Notes: generated by a model not told the origin, from the sequence alone. Counted from the stretch's first letter, positions 27,190-36,865 are shown. The stretch: DNA of 64,000 bases from SVEL01 sp017381055 (GCA_036307185.1 JAXJYC010000046.1:1-64000); one strand, 5' to 3'. Program-made: numbers and translations.

Positions 27190-29367
27190 TTAAACCTTCT
27201 TAAGCCTCCACGTCTTACTTGTGTAATCACCATGCATATCAACTTCTAAACCTATATACATAAGTTCTGCACCTGTATATTCTTTATCCTCATTTACAAC
27301 CCTATATATTGCATTTTCATCTAAAGCCTTAAATTTCATTCGATAAATACCACCATTTACCTTACAAAGAATTCTAAAGTACGCTGCAAATATATCGCAT
27401 CCATCTTCTGAAATAAACATCCACGCTGTATCATTGCCTTCATACGGACTCTTAAGTCTGTACATATCACTCTTTGGCAAGAAAGCTCGAAGCTCCTTGT
27501 ACTGCTCTATCTGCTTCTTAACCTCTTCCTTTTCTTCATCTGTAAATTTGGTTAAATCTAACTCATAACCAAAGTTTCCACTCATAGCTACATCACCTCT
27601 AATTTTCAATGATGTAGCTCTATTTGTCTGATGATTTGGCACAGCTGATACATGAGCTCCCATAGCACTTATTGGATATGCAAGACTTGTTCCATACTGA
27701 ATATAAAGTCTTTCAACTGCATCTGTATCATCACTAGCCCAAATCTGTGGCATATAATAAAGCATTCCTGGATCAAATCTTCCACCGCCACCTGAACAGC
27801 CTTCAAATAATACATCTGGATTATTTGAAATAATATCTTCTAATATGCTATATAAACCTAACATATATCTATGTGGCATTTCCTTTTGTCTGTCAGCTGG
27901 TAAACCTGCCGAACCAAACTGAGACATATTTCTATTCATATCCCACTTAACATATGAAATATTTGCTTCCTTTAAAATCTTATTAACAGCATCCTTAACA
28001 TAAGCACAAACTTCTTCTCTACTTAAATCAAGAATCAACTGATTACGCGCCTCACATCTAACTCTATTTGGCACATGAATACACCAGTCTGGATGCGCTC
28101 TGTATAAATCACTATCCACTGATATCATCTCAGGCTCTAGCCATAAACCAAACTTAAGACCTTCCTCGTTAACTCTCTTAGCTAAACCATCTATTCCTAA
28201 AGGAAGTTTCTCTCTATTAACATACCAGTCACCCAATGAAGATTTATCATCATTTCTCTTACCAAACCAACCGTCATCTAAAACCAATAATTCTATTCCT
28301 AATTCCTTTGCATCCTTAGCTAAATTAACGATTTTTTCTTCTGTAAAATCAAAGTATGTTGCTTCCCAATTATTTACAAGTATTGGACGCACCTCATCTC
28401 TATATTTTCCTCTAACCAATCTCTTTCTATAAAGCTTATGGAATGTTCTAGACATTTGTCCAAAACCTTTATCTGAATATACCATAATCATTTCTGGGCT
28501 TGTAAATTCATCATTTGGCTCAAGCTTCCATGAAAAATCATAATCATTTATACCCATATATGCTCTAGACTTGTAGCTTAAACTAACTTCTACTCCGGCT
28601 GTAAAATTGCCACTATAAACTAAGTTGTATCCATAAACGTCACCGTATTCTTCGTTGGCATTTTTCGAACACATAGCAAAGAACGGGTTAAGATAATGGC
28701 TTGACGAACCTCTCTTACTATCTATACTCTGAACTCCACTTCTAATAGGGCCTCTCTCAATTCTACGTTCTCTTCCCCATGCGCCACTAAGAGTAATCAA
28801 ATCATAATCCGACTCCTCAAAATCCACACTTCCGCTAAGAACCTTTTCAAGTAAAATATCCTTTTCACTTTCATTTACGACTCTTACACTTCTAGCTATT
28901 GCATCATAATCGTTAAATACTGTATACATAAGAATAACCTTAAGATTCTTTACCTTGTCCTTAAGTGTAATCTCTAAGGTCTCTGCCTCATCCTCAGATT
29001 CTACATATGTAGCCGGAAGGCCTTTTAACACAGGCTTTCCTTTTGATAGCTTATATCCTTCATAAACTAATTCCACTGTTCTGCTGCCGTCATCATACAT
29101 TGCCTTAATAGCTGGCATTCCATAATCCGAACCACAGCTTGTAGGATATTCCTGGCTAATAAAATCAAGGGTATATCCCTCATTATCTGTCATAGGAGAC
29201 CAACCCGAAGTTCTACTTAGCAAAGCATTCTCCATGGAAAAATCATTTATCTTTTTGCCCCAATATACGTGAGCTAAATACTTGCCACGCCATACCTTCA
29301 TTATATAGCTTGTATTAGGTGTCTTAAGATGAAACACCTGCTCCTTCTCATCAATAAAAATCGCCAT
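27190..29367 (-). CDS. Alpha-galactosidase, GH36
   Basis: 725 aa. Retaining glycosidase that removes alpha-1,6-galactose from raffinose-type sugars and galactomannans. The nucleophile Asp lies in SYVKWDMNRNMSQFG and the acid/base Asp in QIWASDDTDAVERL; LVLDDGWFGKRND and the Cys-containing loop FEGCSGGGGRFDPGMLYY also match family 36. No signal peptide, so it works inside the cell. The ATG at 29367 has AGGAGG upstream. No sugar transporter is next to it. The upstream region carries structured repeat copy A. Confidence 0.93.
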   Translation of the reverse strand: MAIFIDEKEQVFHLKTPNTSYIMKVWRGKYLAHVYWGKKINDFSMENALLSRTSGWSPMTDNEGYTLDFISQEYPTSCGSDYGMPAIKAMYDDGSRTVELVYEGYKLSKGKPVLKGLPATYVESEDEAETLEITLKDKVKNLKVILMYTVFNDYDAIARSVRVVNESEKDILLEKVLSGSVDFEESDYDLITLSGAWGRERRIERGPIRSGVQSIDSKRGSSSHYLNPFFAMCSKNANEEYGDVYGYNLVYSGNFTAGVEVSLSYKSRAYMGINDYDFSWKLEPNDEFTSPEMIMVYSDKGFGQMSRTFHKLYRKRLVRGKYRDEVRPILVNNWEATYFDFTEEKIVNLAKDAKELGIELLVLDDGWFGKRNDDKSSLGDWYVNREKLPLGIDGLAKRVNEEGLKFGLWLEPEMISVDSDLYRAHPDWCIHVPNRVRCEARNQLILDLSREEVCAYVKDAVNKILKEANISYVKWDMNRNMSQFGSAGLPADRQKEMPHRYMLGLYSILEDIISNNPDVLFEGCSGGGGRFDPGMLYYMPQIWASDDTDAVERLYIQYGTSLAYPISAMGAHVSAVPNHQTNRATSLKIRGDVAMSGNFGYELDLTKFTDEEKEEVKKQIEQYKELRAFLPKSDMYRLKSPYEGNDTAWMFISEDGCDIFAAYFRILCKVNGGIYRMKFKALDENAIYRVVNEDKEYTGAELMYIGLEVDMHGDYTSKTWRLKKV

Positions 29368-29401
29368 AAAAATCCTCCTGTACATTCTCTTTCTTATCAG
29401 A

Positions 29402-29695
29402 GTATCAAAACCCTTAATAGTGTTTTATTAGTCATATTACACAATTTTATGCTGTGATTTTTACGGTAGCGAAGAATGTTTAGATTTTCTTAATACTTTG
29501 TTAGTTATTAGTGATTTCCAAACACGATGTTTGGAAAAGGCGAGCAACACCATGGATGGTGTATGGGAGCCGGTCACGTAATGTACCAAAGAATTATATC
29601 AAAGTATTTAGAAAATCAAATATTCGTAGTATGTAAAAATCATAGTATAAACGTTGTGTAATATGACGAAGAATAATGAATAGGGGGTTTGATAC
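29402..29695. repeat. Structured repeat element, copy A
   Basis: About 294 nt with nested inverted repeats and no reading frame. From outside in: TATCAAAACCC/GGGTTTGATA; GTCATATTACACAA/TTGTGTAATATGAC; ATTTTTAC/GTAAAAAT; and GATTTTCTTAATACTTTG (29483-29500) with CAAAGTATTTAGAAAATC (29600-29617). The centre has a 9-bp hairpin with loop ACGAT (29515-29537), a second hairpin with loop ATGGAT (547-562 of 29,000) and the invariant GCCGGTCACGT (29569-29579). A second copy lies at 37932-38223. It fills the space between the alpha-galactosidase start and the Nudix stop. Confidence 0.85.
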
Positions 29696-29696
29696 C

Positions 29697-30155
29697 CTAA
29701 TATTTCATAGTTTCTACGCCTACGAGTTCTTCTCCCTTATATGTAAGCTTCAAGGTGAAAAATCTTTCTTCCTCCTCCAACAACTTAAAAAAGATTTTAT
29801 CTCCTTCCCAAAGCTTTAACTTCTCTAAGTCTGACTTTGGAACCCATACTAGTTCGCCTTCGTCACATTCCTTTATATCTCCTTCATATTCTGTAGCTGT
29901 GAATAAATGCATGTATTCATTTTCCCATTCATCAGATATAAAGGTAACTAATCCTCTATATTTATACTTTGTAAGTGTAAGTCCTGTCTCTTCATAAACT
30001 TCTCTAAGGAGACAGTCCTCTGGACTCTCTCCTTCTTCAAACTTTCCACCTACACCTATCCATTTGTCATGATTTTCATCATTAACCTTTTTTACTCTAT
30101 GAAGCATAAGATATTTATTATCTTTTTCTATATAACATAAAGTAGTTAAACGCAT
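29697..30155 (-). CDS. Nudix hydrolase (MutT/8-oxo-dGTPase type)
   Basis: 152 aa. The Nudix box GVGGKFEEGESPEDCLLREVYEETGL is present in two pieces, GKFEEGESPEDCLLREV and YEETGL, with all catalytic Glu residues. It hydrolyses nucleoside diphosphate-X compounds; the 8-oxo-dGTP role is common for this subgroup but unproved. Its ATG overlaps the TAA of the upstream gene by one base (TAATG), so the genes are coupled. Confidence 0.9.
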   Translation of the reverse strand: MRLTTLCYIEKDNKYLMLHRVKKVNDENHDKWIGVGGKFEEGESPEDCLLREVYEETGLTLTKYKYRGLVTFISDEWENEYMHLFTATEYEGDIKECDEGELVWVPKSDLEKLKLWEGDKIFFKLLEEEERFFTLKLTYKGEELVGVETMKY

Positions 30156-31300
30156 TATGCCTCCATTTCTTTTGCTTCCAATTTTTGACTATGTAATGTA
30201 TCTATATATTCCATAAGCATTTTTTCGCTCTTAATCTCGCCTAAGTCAGCAGCCTTTAAACAGAAGCTGTCAAAGCTAGTCTTTTCTTTAGCTGCCTTCT
30301 CTAAATCCTTTTCAATTAAAAGATAATACGCATACATAAGTCTTTTTCTTGGCAACATATATTTATATGTAGTCTTTATATAATTTTTAAGCATCTTAGA
30401 ATATGTCTTCTTTACCTTTGATTCTTTTCCTAAAACAATCTCTAAGAACATTTTATCACATTTTAATTCATTTTTATATAATTCAATTACTTCTTTTTCA
30501 TCTAATATTTTCTTACAAAAACCATATGCATCCTCAAATCTTTTTTCTGAAACAAGGTAATTAATTTTCATAGCAAGCTTCATCTGCATACCGATTCCTG
30601 CAATTCCCTTTAACGACTCCTCATCATCCATACCATCAAAATCAATTCCAACCTGGGATAACAAGGCTCCATTATGTGTCTTTGCATTAACCTCCAAAGT
30701 CTGCCATAATTCTCTTTTTTGCTCAGGATTTTTATCTAAATTTTTCACATCATAGGCATCATTTGCAATACCACTAACCTTCATAGGTATTCCATTCATT
30801 ACAAGTAAATATAATGAAATAATTGCAGCCATCAAAGATACTCTAGCAACAAAATACTCAGTACCAACCAATATAACTATTAACACTTCAATAATCAACA
30901 AAATAGCTGTTGCTATATTTCCTCCAGATAAATAAAGCTTATAAGGATATTTACCTTCATTGTACTCTGGTGGAGCCATCAAACACTGTCCACCTGTTCC
31001 TGGTATAGCAAATCTCTTCATTTTATAACCATCTTCATACTTACATAAGCTAAAACTTAACACTCTAAAAGATACAAACTTATAACCACTCTTAAGTCCA
31101 CATACTAAATGTCCGAATTCATGAACTATAGTCGTAAATATCAGAATAACATAGGCACCTAAAATCATAGCAAAACCAGACGCCATACACAGCCCAACAC
31201 CCATCTTATCCATATTTCCTTCGCCTATTACCCATGGTATAAACATTCCTAAACCAAGTCCAATACCAAACATAAAAATCATTAAAAGTACTTTTTTCAA
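30155..31300 (-). CDS. M50-like membrane metalloprotease family protein
   Basis: 381 aa, TTG start with GGGAGGAATT upstream. Four to five hydrophobic segments in the first ~190 residues. The zinc motif is TTIVHEFGHLVCGLKSGY (HEFGH), followed by a membrane segment with GGNIATAIL, where site-2 proteases have a conserved NxxPD-like motif; the Asp ligand is not obvious, so catalysis is uncertain. The C-terminal ~190 residues are soluble and helical. It is cotranscribed between a bile-salt-hydrolase-type gene and a Nudix gene. Substrate unknown. Confidence 0.7.
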   Translation of the reverse strand: MKKVLLMIFMFGIGLGLGMFIPWVIGEGNMDKMGVGLCMASGFAMILGAYVILIFTTIVHEFGHLVCGLKSGYKFVSFRVLSFSLCKYEDGYKMKRFAIPGTGGQCLMAPPEYNEGKYPYKLYLSGGNIATAILLIIEVLIVILVGTEYFVARVSLMAAIISLYLLVMNGIPMKVSGIANDAYDVKNLDKNPEQKRELWQTLEVNAKTHNGALLSQVGIDFDGMDDEESLKGIAGIGMQMKLAMKINYLVSEKRFEDAYGFCKKILDEKEVIELYKNELKCDKMFLEIVLGKESKVKKTYSKMLKNYIKTTYKYMLPRKRLMYAYYLLIEKDLEKAAKEKTSFDSFCLKAADLGEIKSEKMLMEYIDTLHSQKLEAKEMEA

Positions 31301-31313
31301 TTTTAATTCCTCC

Positions 31314-32249
31314 CTAAATCCCCAGTATTAATTGTTGACTATTAAGCTGTATTTCATCAAAGCAAATAAAATACTGTTTTCTGTCTTCGTACGTCGTATA
31401 ATAGTATACCCTTTTCTTAAAATCATAGCAACAACTATATATGGTAATCTCATTTTGTCCATCATCATCTTTACTACACCCCCTGATCTGACTTACAGAA
31501 TCTAATATATGAAAAAACTGATTAACTTTACTATCATTATTTTCTTCCTCTGTTGAATTACATCTTACAAAAGCAGCCCTAACAAATCTAGACATAGACG
31601 ACCAATCTCCTGGAAGTCCCAACGCTCCCATGCCGTAGCTGTATGGTTTTAGTTTGAGTTCTCCACCAAAGGAATCAGCAGGCATACTAGACTTTAAACT
31701 CATATAATTATTTAGATTAAACATCTGCATCTCAAACCCCGGACTATTAGTCAACACACCTATTGTATTCTCAAAAACCTTCAATCCATCCCTTACAGAT
31801 TCAACTGTAATACATTCCTTGTCATCTGCTATAATCCAATGAAGAGGCGATATTCCATACTCGTCATTAAAACTCTCATCCACAATGTTTAATTTAGCTA
31901 GCATAACGCTAGCCTCTGCTACGCTTTTGCACGTAGATAAAATACATGGAATAAATTCAAATGGCGCCACATTATCCTTCTTATCATCCACCTTATGATA
32001 CATAGCCCATCCAGGAAAATTCAGGCCCGCCATCCCTAAACCAGCCTCATTAACTCCCTCATAAAACAAAGGATAGCCATCTGCCACTACGCCCATCCCC
32101 ATAATAGCGTAATGACTCTCCATCTTTTCTAAATGTCTAAACTCAAACACAAAATTCCTAGGCGCAACAACAACCCTTTCCCCATAAGACACCATCCAAT
32201 CAAAAGTCCTACCAAAAAATCTATTTCCATACCAAACCGCTGTACACAT
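31314..32249 (-). CDS. Choloylglycine hydrolase family (bile salt hydrolase/penicillin acylase)
   Basis: 311 aa Ntn-hydrolase. Starting at the ATG at 32249 puts the nucleophile Cys at residue 2 (MCTAVWYGNRFFGRTFDW), as needed for self-processing; GGGGG lies 6-7 bases upstream, whereas the ATG six bases earlier is too close. Other active-site residues: Arg and Asp of GRTFDW, Asn of GMAGLNF, Asn of VLTNSP and Arg of SMSRFVRA. It cleaves amide bonds of conjugated bile salts or related N-acyl compounds. The choice between bile salts and N-acyl signals/penicillin V is open. No signal peptide. Confidence 0.88.
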   Translation of the reverse strand: MCTAVWYGNRFFGRTFDWMVSYGERVVVAPRNFVFEFRHLEKMESHYAIMGMGVVADGYPLFYEGVNEAGLGMAGLNFPGWAMYHKVDDKKDNVAPFEFIPCILSTCKSVAEASVMLAKLNIVDESFNDEYGISPLHWIIADDKECITVESVRDGLKVFENTIGVLTNSPGFEMQMFNLNNYMSLKSSMPADSFGGELKLKPYSYGMGALGLPGDWSSMSRFVRAAFVRCNSTEEENNDSKVNQFFHILDSVSQIRGCSKDDDGQNEITIYSCCYDFKKRVYYYTTYEDRKQYFICFDEIQLNSQQLILGI

Positions 32250-32264
32250 ACGCATCCCCCATAA

Positions 32265-32523
32265 TTTTGGGCAAAATTAAACTTTCTCACCTATTTTTTG
32301 CCCACTTTTACTCTTATTTTTCTTATATCTACTACCCACATAGCATTATTTGGGCATAAACTTACTTTTTATTACCTCTTTTGCCCACTGTTTTCTTTTT
32401 TTATGGGCATAATTAAAGGTTTTTGGCCTTATTTTGCCCATTTCTCGTTTTTTTATCTTCTTCTCCCTACTTTTTTAATCCATTTTGGGTATAATTGCAC
32501 TTTTTGTATCTTTTTTTGCCCAT
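32265..32523. repeat. Four palindromic TGGGCA...TGCCCA units
   Basis: Units at 32265-32304, 32348-32388, 32402-32440 and 32483-32523. Each opens with TTTGGGCAWAATT, runs through a T-rich 20-25 nt and closes with TTTTGCCCA. Starts are 83, 54 and 81 bp apart. The intervening DNA is T-rich on the plus strand. The set fills most of the 436-bp gap between the bile-salt-hydrolase-type gene (upstream side) and pyruvate kinase. From 32524 to 32642 I see no gene or clear signal. Confidence 0.75.
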
Positions 32524-32642
32524 TCCTAGCCATACACATTAAATTATGCCAAGACAAAAGAAACAATGCGAACTTATTTGCAGTTGCAGGGCAACTACGA
32601 ATAGACCCAAGAACACAGTCAGTTTTATCATTATTTTTACAC

Positions 32643-32676
32643 AAAAAAATCCGCCACACGAATAGTATGGCGGATT
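32643..32676 (-). terminator. Terminator of pyruvate kinase
   Basis: Stem AATCCGCCA/TGGCGGATT (32648-32676) followed on the minus strand by TTTTTTTG, 10 bp past the pyk stop. Confidence 0.88.
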
Positions 32677-32685
32677 ATATAAAAT

Positions 32686-34104
32686 TTAGTCAACAACGTG
32701 TACTTTAAGCATATTAGTTGTTCCAGATATTCCCATTGGTACACCTGATGTAATTACAACAAGTTGTCCAATCTCAAGATATCCCTGACTCTTTCCTATC
32801 TCAACAACATGCTCAAACAAGCTAAATACATCTTGCTTTTCCTTTAAGAGAATTGGATTTACACCCCATGAAAGATTAAGCTGACGACAAACCTTTTCAT
32901 CTGTACTTCCTGCAATAATCATACAATCTGGACGATATCTAGAAATCATTCTAGCTGATGTTCCGGACTTTGTAACTGTTACAATAGCACTAGCTCCTAA
33001 ATCATAAGCAGTTGTACATGTAGCATGACAAATCGCATCTGTTGTATTCGGACTCTTTTTCTTCTCTAAATGGAAGAAACGATTCTTATAGTTAATATCA
33101 TTCTCTGCTCTCTCTGCAATTCTTACCATTGTTCTAACTGCCTCAACAGGGAAATGTCCAGCAGCTGTTTCTCCAGAAAGCATAATCGCACTTGTTCCAT
33201 CATAGATAGCATTTGCTATGTCTGTTGCCTCTGCTCTAGTTGGTCTAGGATTATTAATCATAGATTCAAGCATCTGTGTAGCAGTGATAACCTGCTTACC
33301 AGCCTCATAAACCTTGCGAATAATCATCTTCTGAACAATAGGCACTTCCTCAACCGGAAGCTCAACACCCATATCACCTCTGGCAATCATAATACCATCT
33401 GATACTTCGATAATTTCATCTATATTATCAACACCTTCACCATTTTCAATCTTTGCAATAATATTGATATTCTTTCCACCATTCTCATCAAGAAGCTGTC
33501 TAATCTCTCTAACATCTTCAGCTGAACGTACAAATGAAGCAGCAATAAAGTCAACATCATTTTCGATACCAAATAAAATATCTTCTCTATCCTTTTCACT
33601 TACAAACGGCATATTAATATGAACATCTGGAACATTAATTCCCTTATGATTACCAACATATCCATCATTCTTTACTAAGCAATGAATATTCTTACCTTCA
33701 ATTCTTGCAACTCTAAGCTCCACAAGTCCATCATCAATAAGAATAACTGTACCTTGCTTTACTTCTTTGTAAAGATCTGTGTATGTAACACTTACACCTG
33801 TCTCTGTTCCCTCTATATCCTCACAAGAAAGCATAAACTCCTGTCCTTCTGTAAGAAATACCTTACCGTCCTTAAAATTCTTAGTACGAATCTCTGGACC
33901 CTTTGTATCAAGAAGCACTGATATATGTTTATTATATTTCTTTCTAAGCTCCTTAATCTCTTCTAATCTTCTCTTATGGTCATCATATGAGCTATGTGAG
34001 AAATTCATACGTGCTGTATTCATACCAGCTAAAACTAACTTCTCGAGTATTCCTTCTTTATCTGTTGAAGGACCTAATGTACATATTATTTTTGTCTTTC
34101 TCAT
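32686..34104 (-). CDS. pyk: Pyruvate kinase
   Basis: 472 aa. Last step of glycolysis, PEP + ADP to pyruvate + ATP. Visible: KIICTLGPSTD, RMNFSHSSYDDH, the substrate Lys/Glu in IIAKIENGEGVDNIDEI, and GIMIARGDMGVELP. The protein ends after the allosteric domain, without the extra PEP-utiliser domain found in some Firmicute enzymes. Strong RBS (AAAGGAG). Single-gene transcript with its own terminator. Confidence 0.96.
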   Translation of the reverse strand: MRKTKIICTLGPSTDKEGILEKLVLAGMNTARMNFSHSSYDDHKRRLEEIKELRKKYNKHISVLLDTKGPEIRTKNFKDGKVFLTEGQEFMLSCEDIEGTETGVSVTYTDLYKEVKQGTVILIDDGLVELRVARIEGKNIHCLVKNDGYVGNHKGINVPDVHINMPFVSEKDREDILFGIENDVDFIAASFVRSAEDVREIRQLLDENGGKNINIIAKIENGEGVDNIDEIIEVSDGIMIARGDMGVELPVEEVPIVQKMIIRKVYEAGKQVITATQMLESMINNPRPTRAEATDIANAIYDGTSAIMLSGETAAGHFPVEAVRTMVRIAERAENDINYKNRFFHLEKKKSPNTTDAICHATCTTAYDLGASAIVTVTKSGTSARMISRYRPDCMIIAGSTDEKVCRQLNLSWGVNPILLKEKQDVFSLFEHVVEIGKSQGYLEIGQLVVITSGVPMGISGTTNMLKVHVVD

Positions 34105-34189
34105 AATTGCCCACTCCTTTATATATATATTAATTTAATAGTATGATTATCAAAATATTGTTTATTATACTATATGATTTAAAAAAATA

Positions 34190-34228
34190 ATACAGTTTTT
34201 TACATTTTTTATATGTAAAAAACTGTAT
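34190..34228 (-). terminator. Terminator of the diguanylate cyclase gene
   Basis: 15-bp stem ATACAGTTTTTTACA/TGTAAAAAACTGTAT, then TATTTTTTT on the minus strand. Confidence 0.85.
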
Positions 34229-34232
34229 CACT

Positions 34233-35642
34233 TTATCTATGTTCCTCTTTAAAATTATACATTCTCTCGTCAGCCTCTACCATTAAGTCTTCAATAGGTG
34301 TATAGCTTCCCTTTAATCTTGTAGCAATTCCATAAGATGTGCTTATAGTATAATCAAAGTCTAACTGTTTACTATCCTCGACAAGTATGCTCTCAAGCTT
34401 CTGACATAACTTCAATGCTACATCTTTCTTAACACCAGCAAGGATAACCATAAACTCATCGCCGCCCATTCGTCCAACGAAGCCGATTCGTCCAAAGATC
34501 TTCATAAGACTCTTGCTATATACACATAAGACCTTATCGCCAACCTCATGTCCATATGTATCATTTACATACTTAAACTTATTAAGATCAAGATAAATCA
34601 ATGTAATATCCTGGTCCACTGCCTTATCTGCATTATCAATAAGGGCTTCCATTGCAGCTCTACTATTACAGCCTGTCAATGTATCTGTATTAATACGTCT
34701 CTGACCAGCTCTCCAATGAATCGCTATTCTAGATACACATATAATAAGAACAATTACAATAAATAATGCGCCGTATTTCACTACATCAATATACTTTAAA
34801 TCTTCAAAGATTCTTGACATTTCAACACACTGGATTATAGCCCAATCATAATCTGCAAGATAAGTTACATGAGCCTTATACTCTTTGCCACCTATTTTAA
34901 TATCACCCATCTGGTCCTTCTTAGAATCAAAAGCCTGTGTTACAAGGTCATAATCCGACTTACTTTCATCATAAATCTTTAGCTTATCATATACCTTCTG
35001 CATATCCTTAGCATAAATATATGTTCCTTCTCGATTAACCAACAAAAGCTCACCATCTAGAAGAGTTTCTGACTCTGCAAGCACTCCCTTTAAACTATCA
35101 AGCTTAACCGCACCACATAATGTACCTATTTTTTCAAGTTTTATATCAAAAATAGAAACACACACTGTAGTAAATGTCTGATCCTGACCATAAAAAGGCT
35201 CAGTGATATACACATGATTGCTACTAATATTATAAAAGAACGGCTCTGTACTCTGATCCTTTGTTATATCCTCGTCGATATAGTAACCTTGTCCTTTCGT
35301 ATCCATCACAAATAAATGCAAGAATCCAAGCTCATCTGCACGATTCTTTAGTAGCTCACTCTGCTTCTTTTGCGACATACTGATTACTGCTGGGAAGGAT
35401 GCAATACCCTTTAGCGATTCTACCTTTTCCTCTATAAAAGCCTCAAACTTTTCTTTGTGGCTCTGCGACTGAAGCTTCATAGCGTCTTCTATAAGTTCTT
35501 CTTGATTTTCCTTATAATTGTTAGACACTACAAATATTCCAGCTATGAGAACAAGGAACATAGCTAAAACTATGATCAAAGAAGCGGCATCGAGTTTCTT
35601 AATATATGTAATTTTATTTCGAAGTTTTTTGCCTATTCTCAT
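34233..35642 (-). CDS. Membrane diguanylate cyclase with extracellular Cache-type sensor
   Basis: 469 aa. Transmembrane helix at ~22-41, an outside sensor domain of ~240 residues resembling dCache (FVMDTKGQGYYIDED, ITEPFYGQD), a second helix near 285-305, then a GGDEF domain. The active site reads GRMGGDEFMVI and the NxDxxD-type region is IYLDLNKFKYVNDTYGHEVGD. The usual RxxD inhibitory site before GGDEF is absent. It should make c-di-GMP in response to an external ligand. No good Shine-Dalgarno precedes the ATG. Confidence 0.88.
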   Translation of the reverse strand: MRIGKKLRNKITYIKKLDAASLIIVLAMFLVLIAGIFVVSNNYKENQEELIEDAMKLQSQSHKEKFEAFIEEKVESLKGIASFPAVISMSQKKQSELLKNRADELGFLHLFVMDTKGQGYYIDEDITKDQSTEPFFYNISSNHVYITEPFYGQDQTFTTVCVSIFDIKLEKIGTLCGAVKLDSLKGVLAESETLLDGELLLVNREGTYIYAKDMQKVYDKLKIYDESKSDYDLVTQAFDSKKDQMGDIKIGGKEYKAHVTYLADYDWAIIQCVEMSRIFEDLKYIDVVKYGALFIVIVLIICVSRIAIHWRAGQRRINTDTLTGCNSRAAMEALIDNADKAVDQDITLIYLDLNKFKYVNDTYGHEVGDKVLCVYSKSLMKIFGRIGFVGRMGGDEFMVILAGVKKDVALKLCQKLESILVEDSKQLDFDYTISTSYGIATRLKGSYTPIEDLMVEADERMYNFKEEHR

Positions 35643-35798
35643 AAATTCATATTATCAAAATATTCCTATATTTTCAATACAAACTCCTTGTTATTTATAT
35701 AAAAAGTATGTGTTTTTTATATGGTAATACAATGCATTTGTCTTGACAAAATACCTATATAAGCATATTGTAAACATAATAAAAAAAAAGTGGGGATT

Positions 35799-36857
35799 AT
35801 GTCAGTGAATATATTAAATACCAACCAATTAGACTTGGAGTATATCTACTCCACTAAAGGAAATGATACTAGTATTTCGTCTAATTCACGACGAGTGCGT
35901 GATAAAAAGATTCCAAATTATACAATCCGTGAAAAGAATTTACATCCAAATAAAACTATAAAAAACAAAATGGCTCATTATTTCTATGATGACACAAGTT
36001 ACTTTTCTATTCCTGGATTATCAAACACAAATATCCTAGGTGTAAACTGTGAAACAATGGTTCCTCAAGGAATATGCACTTGTGAAGACTATATATTAAT
36101 CACAGCTTATGATAGTTCAAACAAGCACAATTCAGTGATTTACGCATTAAAAAACAACCACCTTGTCGCAACCCTTATTTATGACAAGAAAGTCCATATG
36201 GGCGGAATCACATACGACGGCACATATATATGGATTGCTGAAGGTGGCGGAAGCATTCATGGTAACGAAATGGGCGTTATAAATAAAGAGAATTTTTTCC
36301 AAGCAATTCATATTGCTATAGAAAACAACGCAAAATCCGTAGCGCTAAAAAACATCACCACATTACAAGCAGATGGTTTAAACTATACAAGCTTTTGCAC
36401 CTACTATAACAACATGTTATGGGCAGGTAGTTTTAACACTAACAATACAAGTCATATATACGGATATAGCATTGAGAAAGATAACGAGAAATTGGTATTA
36501 AAACCAACTAGATACATTGAAGCACCAAAGAAATCTCAAGGCATCTGTTTCTATAAAGATAATGACAATACATACCTTTGCGTTTCTACATCCTATGGCA
36601 GACGATACGACTCCATATTTAGATGCTATACGTTAAAGGACTATCATCAACCTACAGATGAATACAAAAATGTAAAACAAATTCTAAAGAATCAAGCATA
36701 CAGAACTCTTATACTGCCGCCAATGGCCGAGCAAATCAATATAAAAGACGGTGCCATCTATTGTATCTTTGAATCAGGCGCAAACAAATACATAAGAAAT
36801 TCCTCAAGACCAATTGGAAGCTATTGCATATTTGACGCAAAAAAAATATTTAATTAA
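35799..36857 (+). CDS. Hypothetical protein, beta-propeller-like
   Basis: 352 aa from ATG 35799 (GGGG just before it); a GTG at 35790 in the same frame lacks an RBS. I do not recognise a named family. The sequence repeats blade-like strings: GICTCEDYILITAYDSS, GGITYDGTYIWIAEGGG, TYYNNMLWAGSFNT and GICFYKDNDNTYLCVSTS, which suggests a WD/NHL-like propeller that follows 'event or state' values. No signal peptide or membrane helix. It lies upstream of L-lactate dehydrogenase on the same strand, separated by a strong hairpin. Confidence 0.65.
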   Translation: MSVNILNTNQLDLEYIYSTKGNDTSISSNSRRVRDKKIPNYTIREKNLHPNKTIKNKMAHYFYDDTSYFSIPGLSNTNILGVNCETMVPQGICTCEDYILITAYDSSNKHNSVIYALKNNHLVATLIYDKKVHMGGITYDGTYIWIAEGGGSIHGNEMGVINKENFFQAIHIAIENNAKSVALKNITTLQADGLNYTSFCTYYNNMLWAGSFNTNNTSHIYGYSIEKDNEKLVLKPTRYIEAPKKSQGICFYKDNDNTYLCVSTSYGRRYDSIFRCYTLKDYHQPTDEYKNVKQILKNQAYRTLILPPMAEQINIKDGAIYCIFESGANKYIRNSSRPIGSYCIFDAKKIFN

Positions 36858-36865
36858 ATTCACGG

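Noticed and set aside
32453..32659. 68-aa minus-strand reading frame over the repeat region
   Set aside because: No RBS, it runs through the pyk terminator and palindrome units, and its composition is that of AT-rich repeat DNA.
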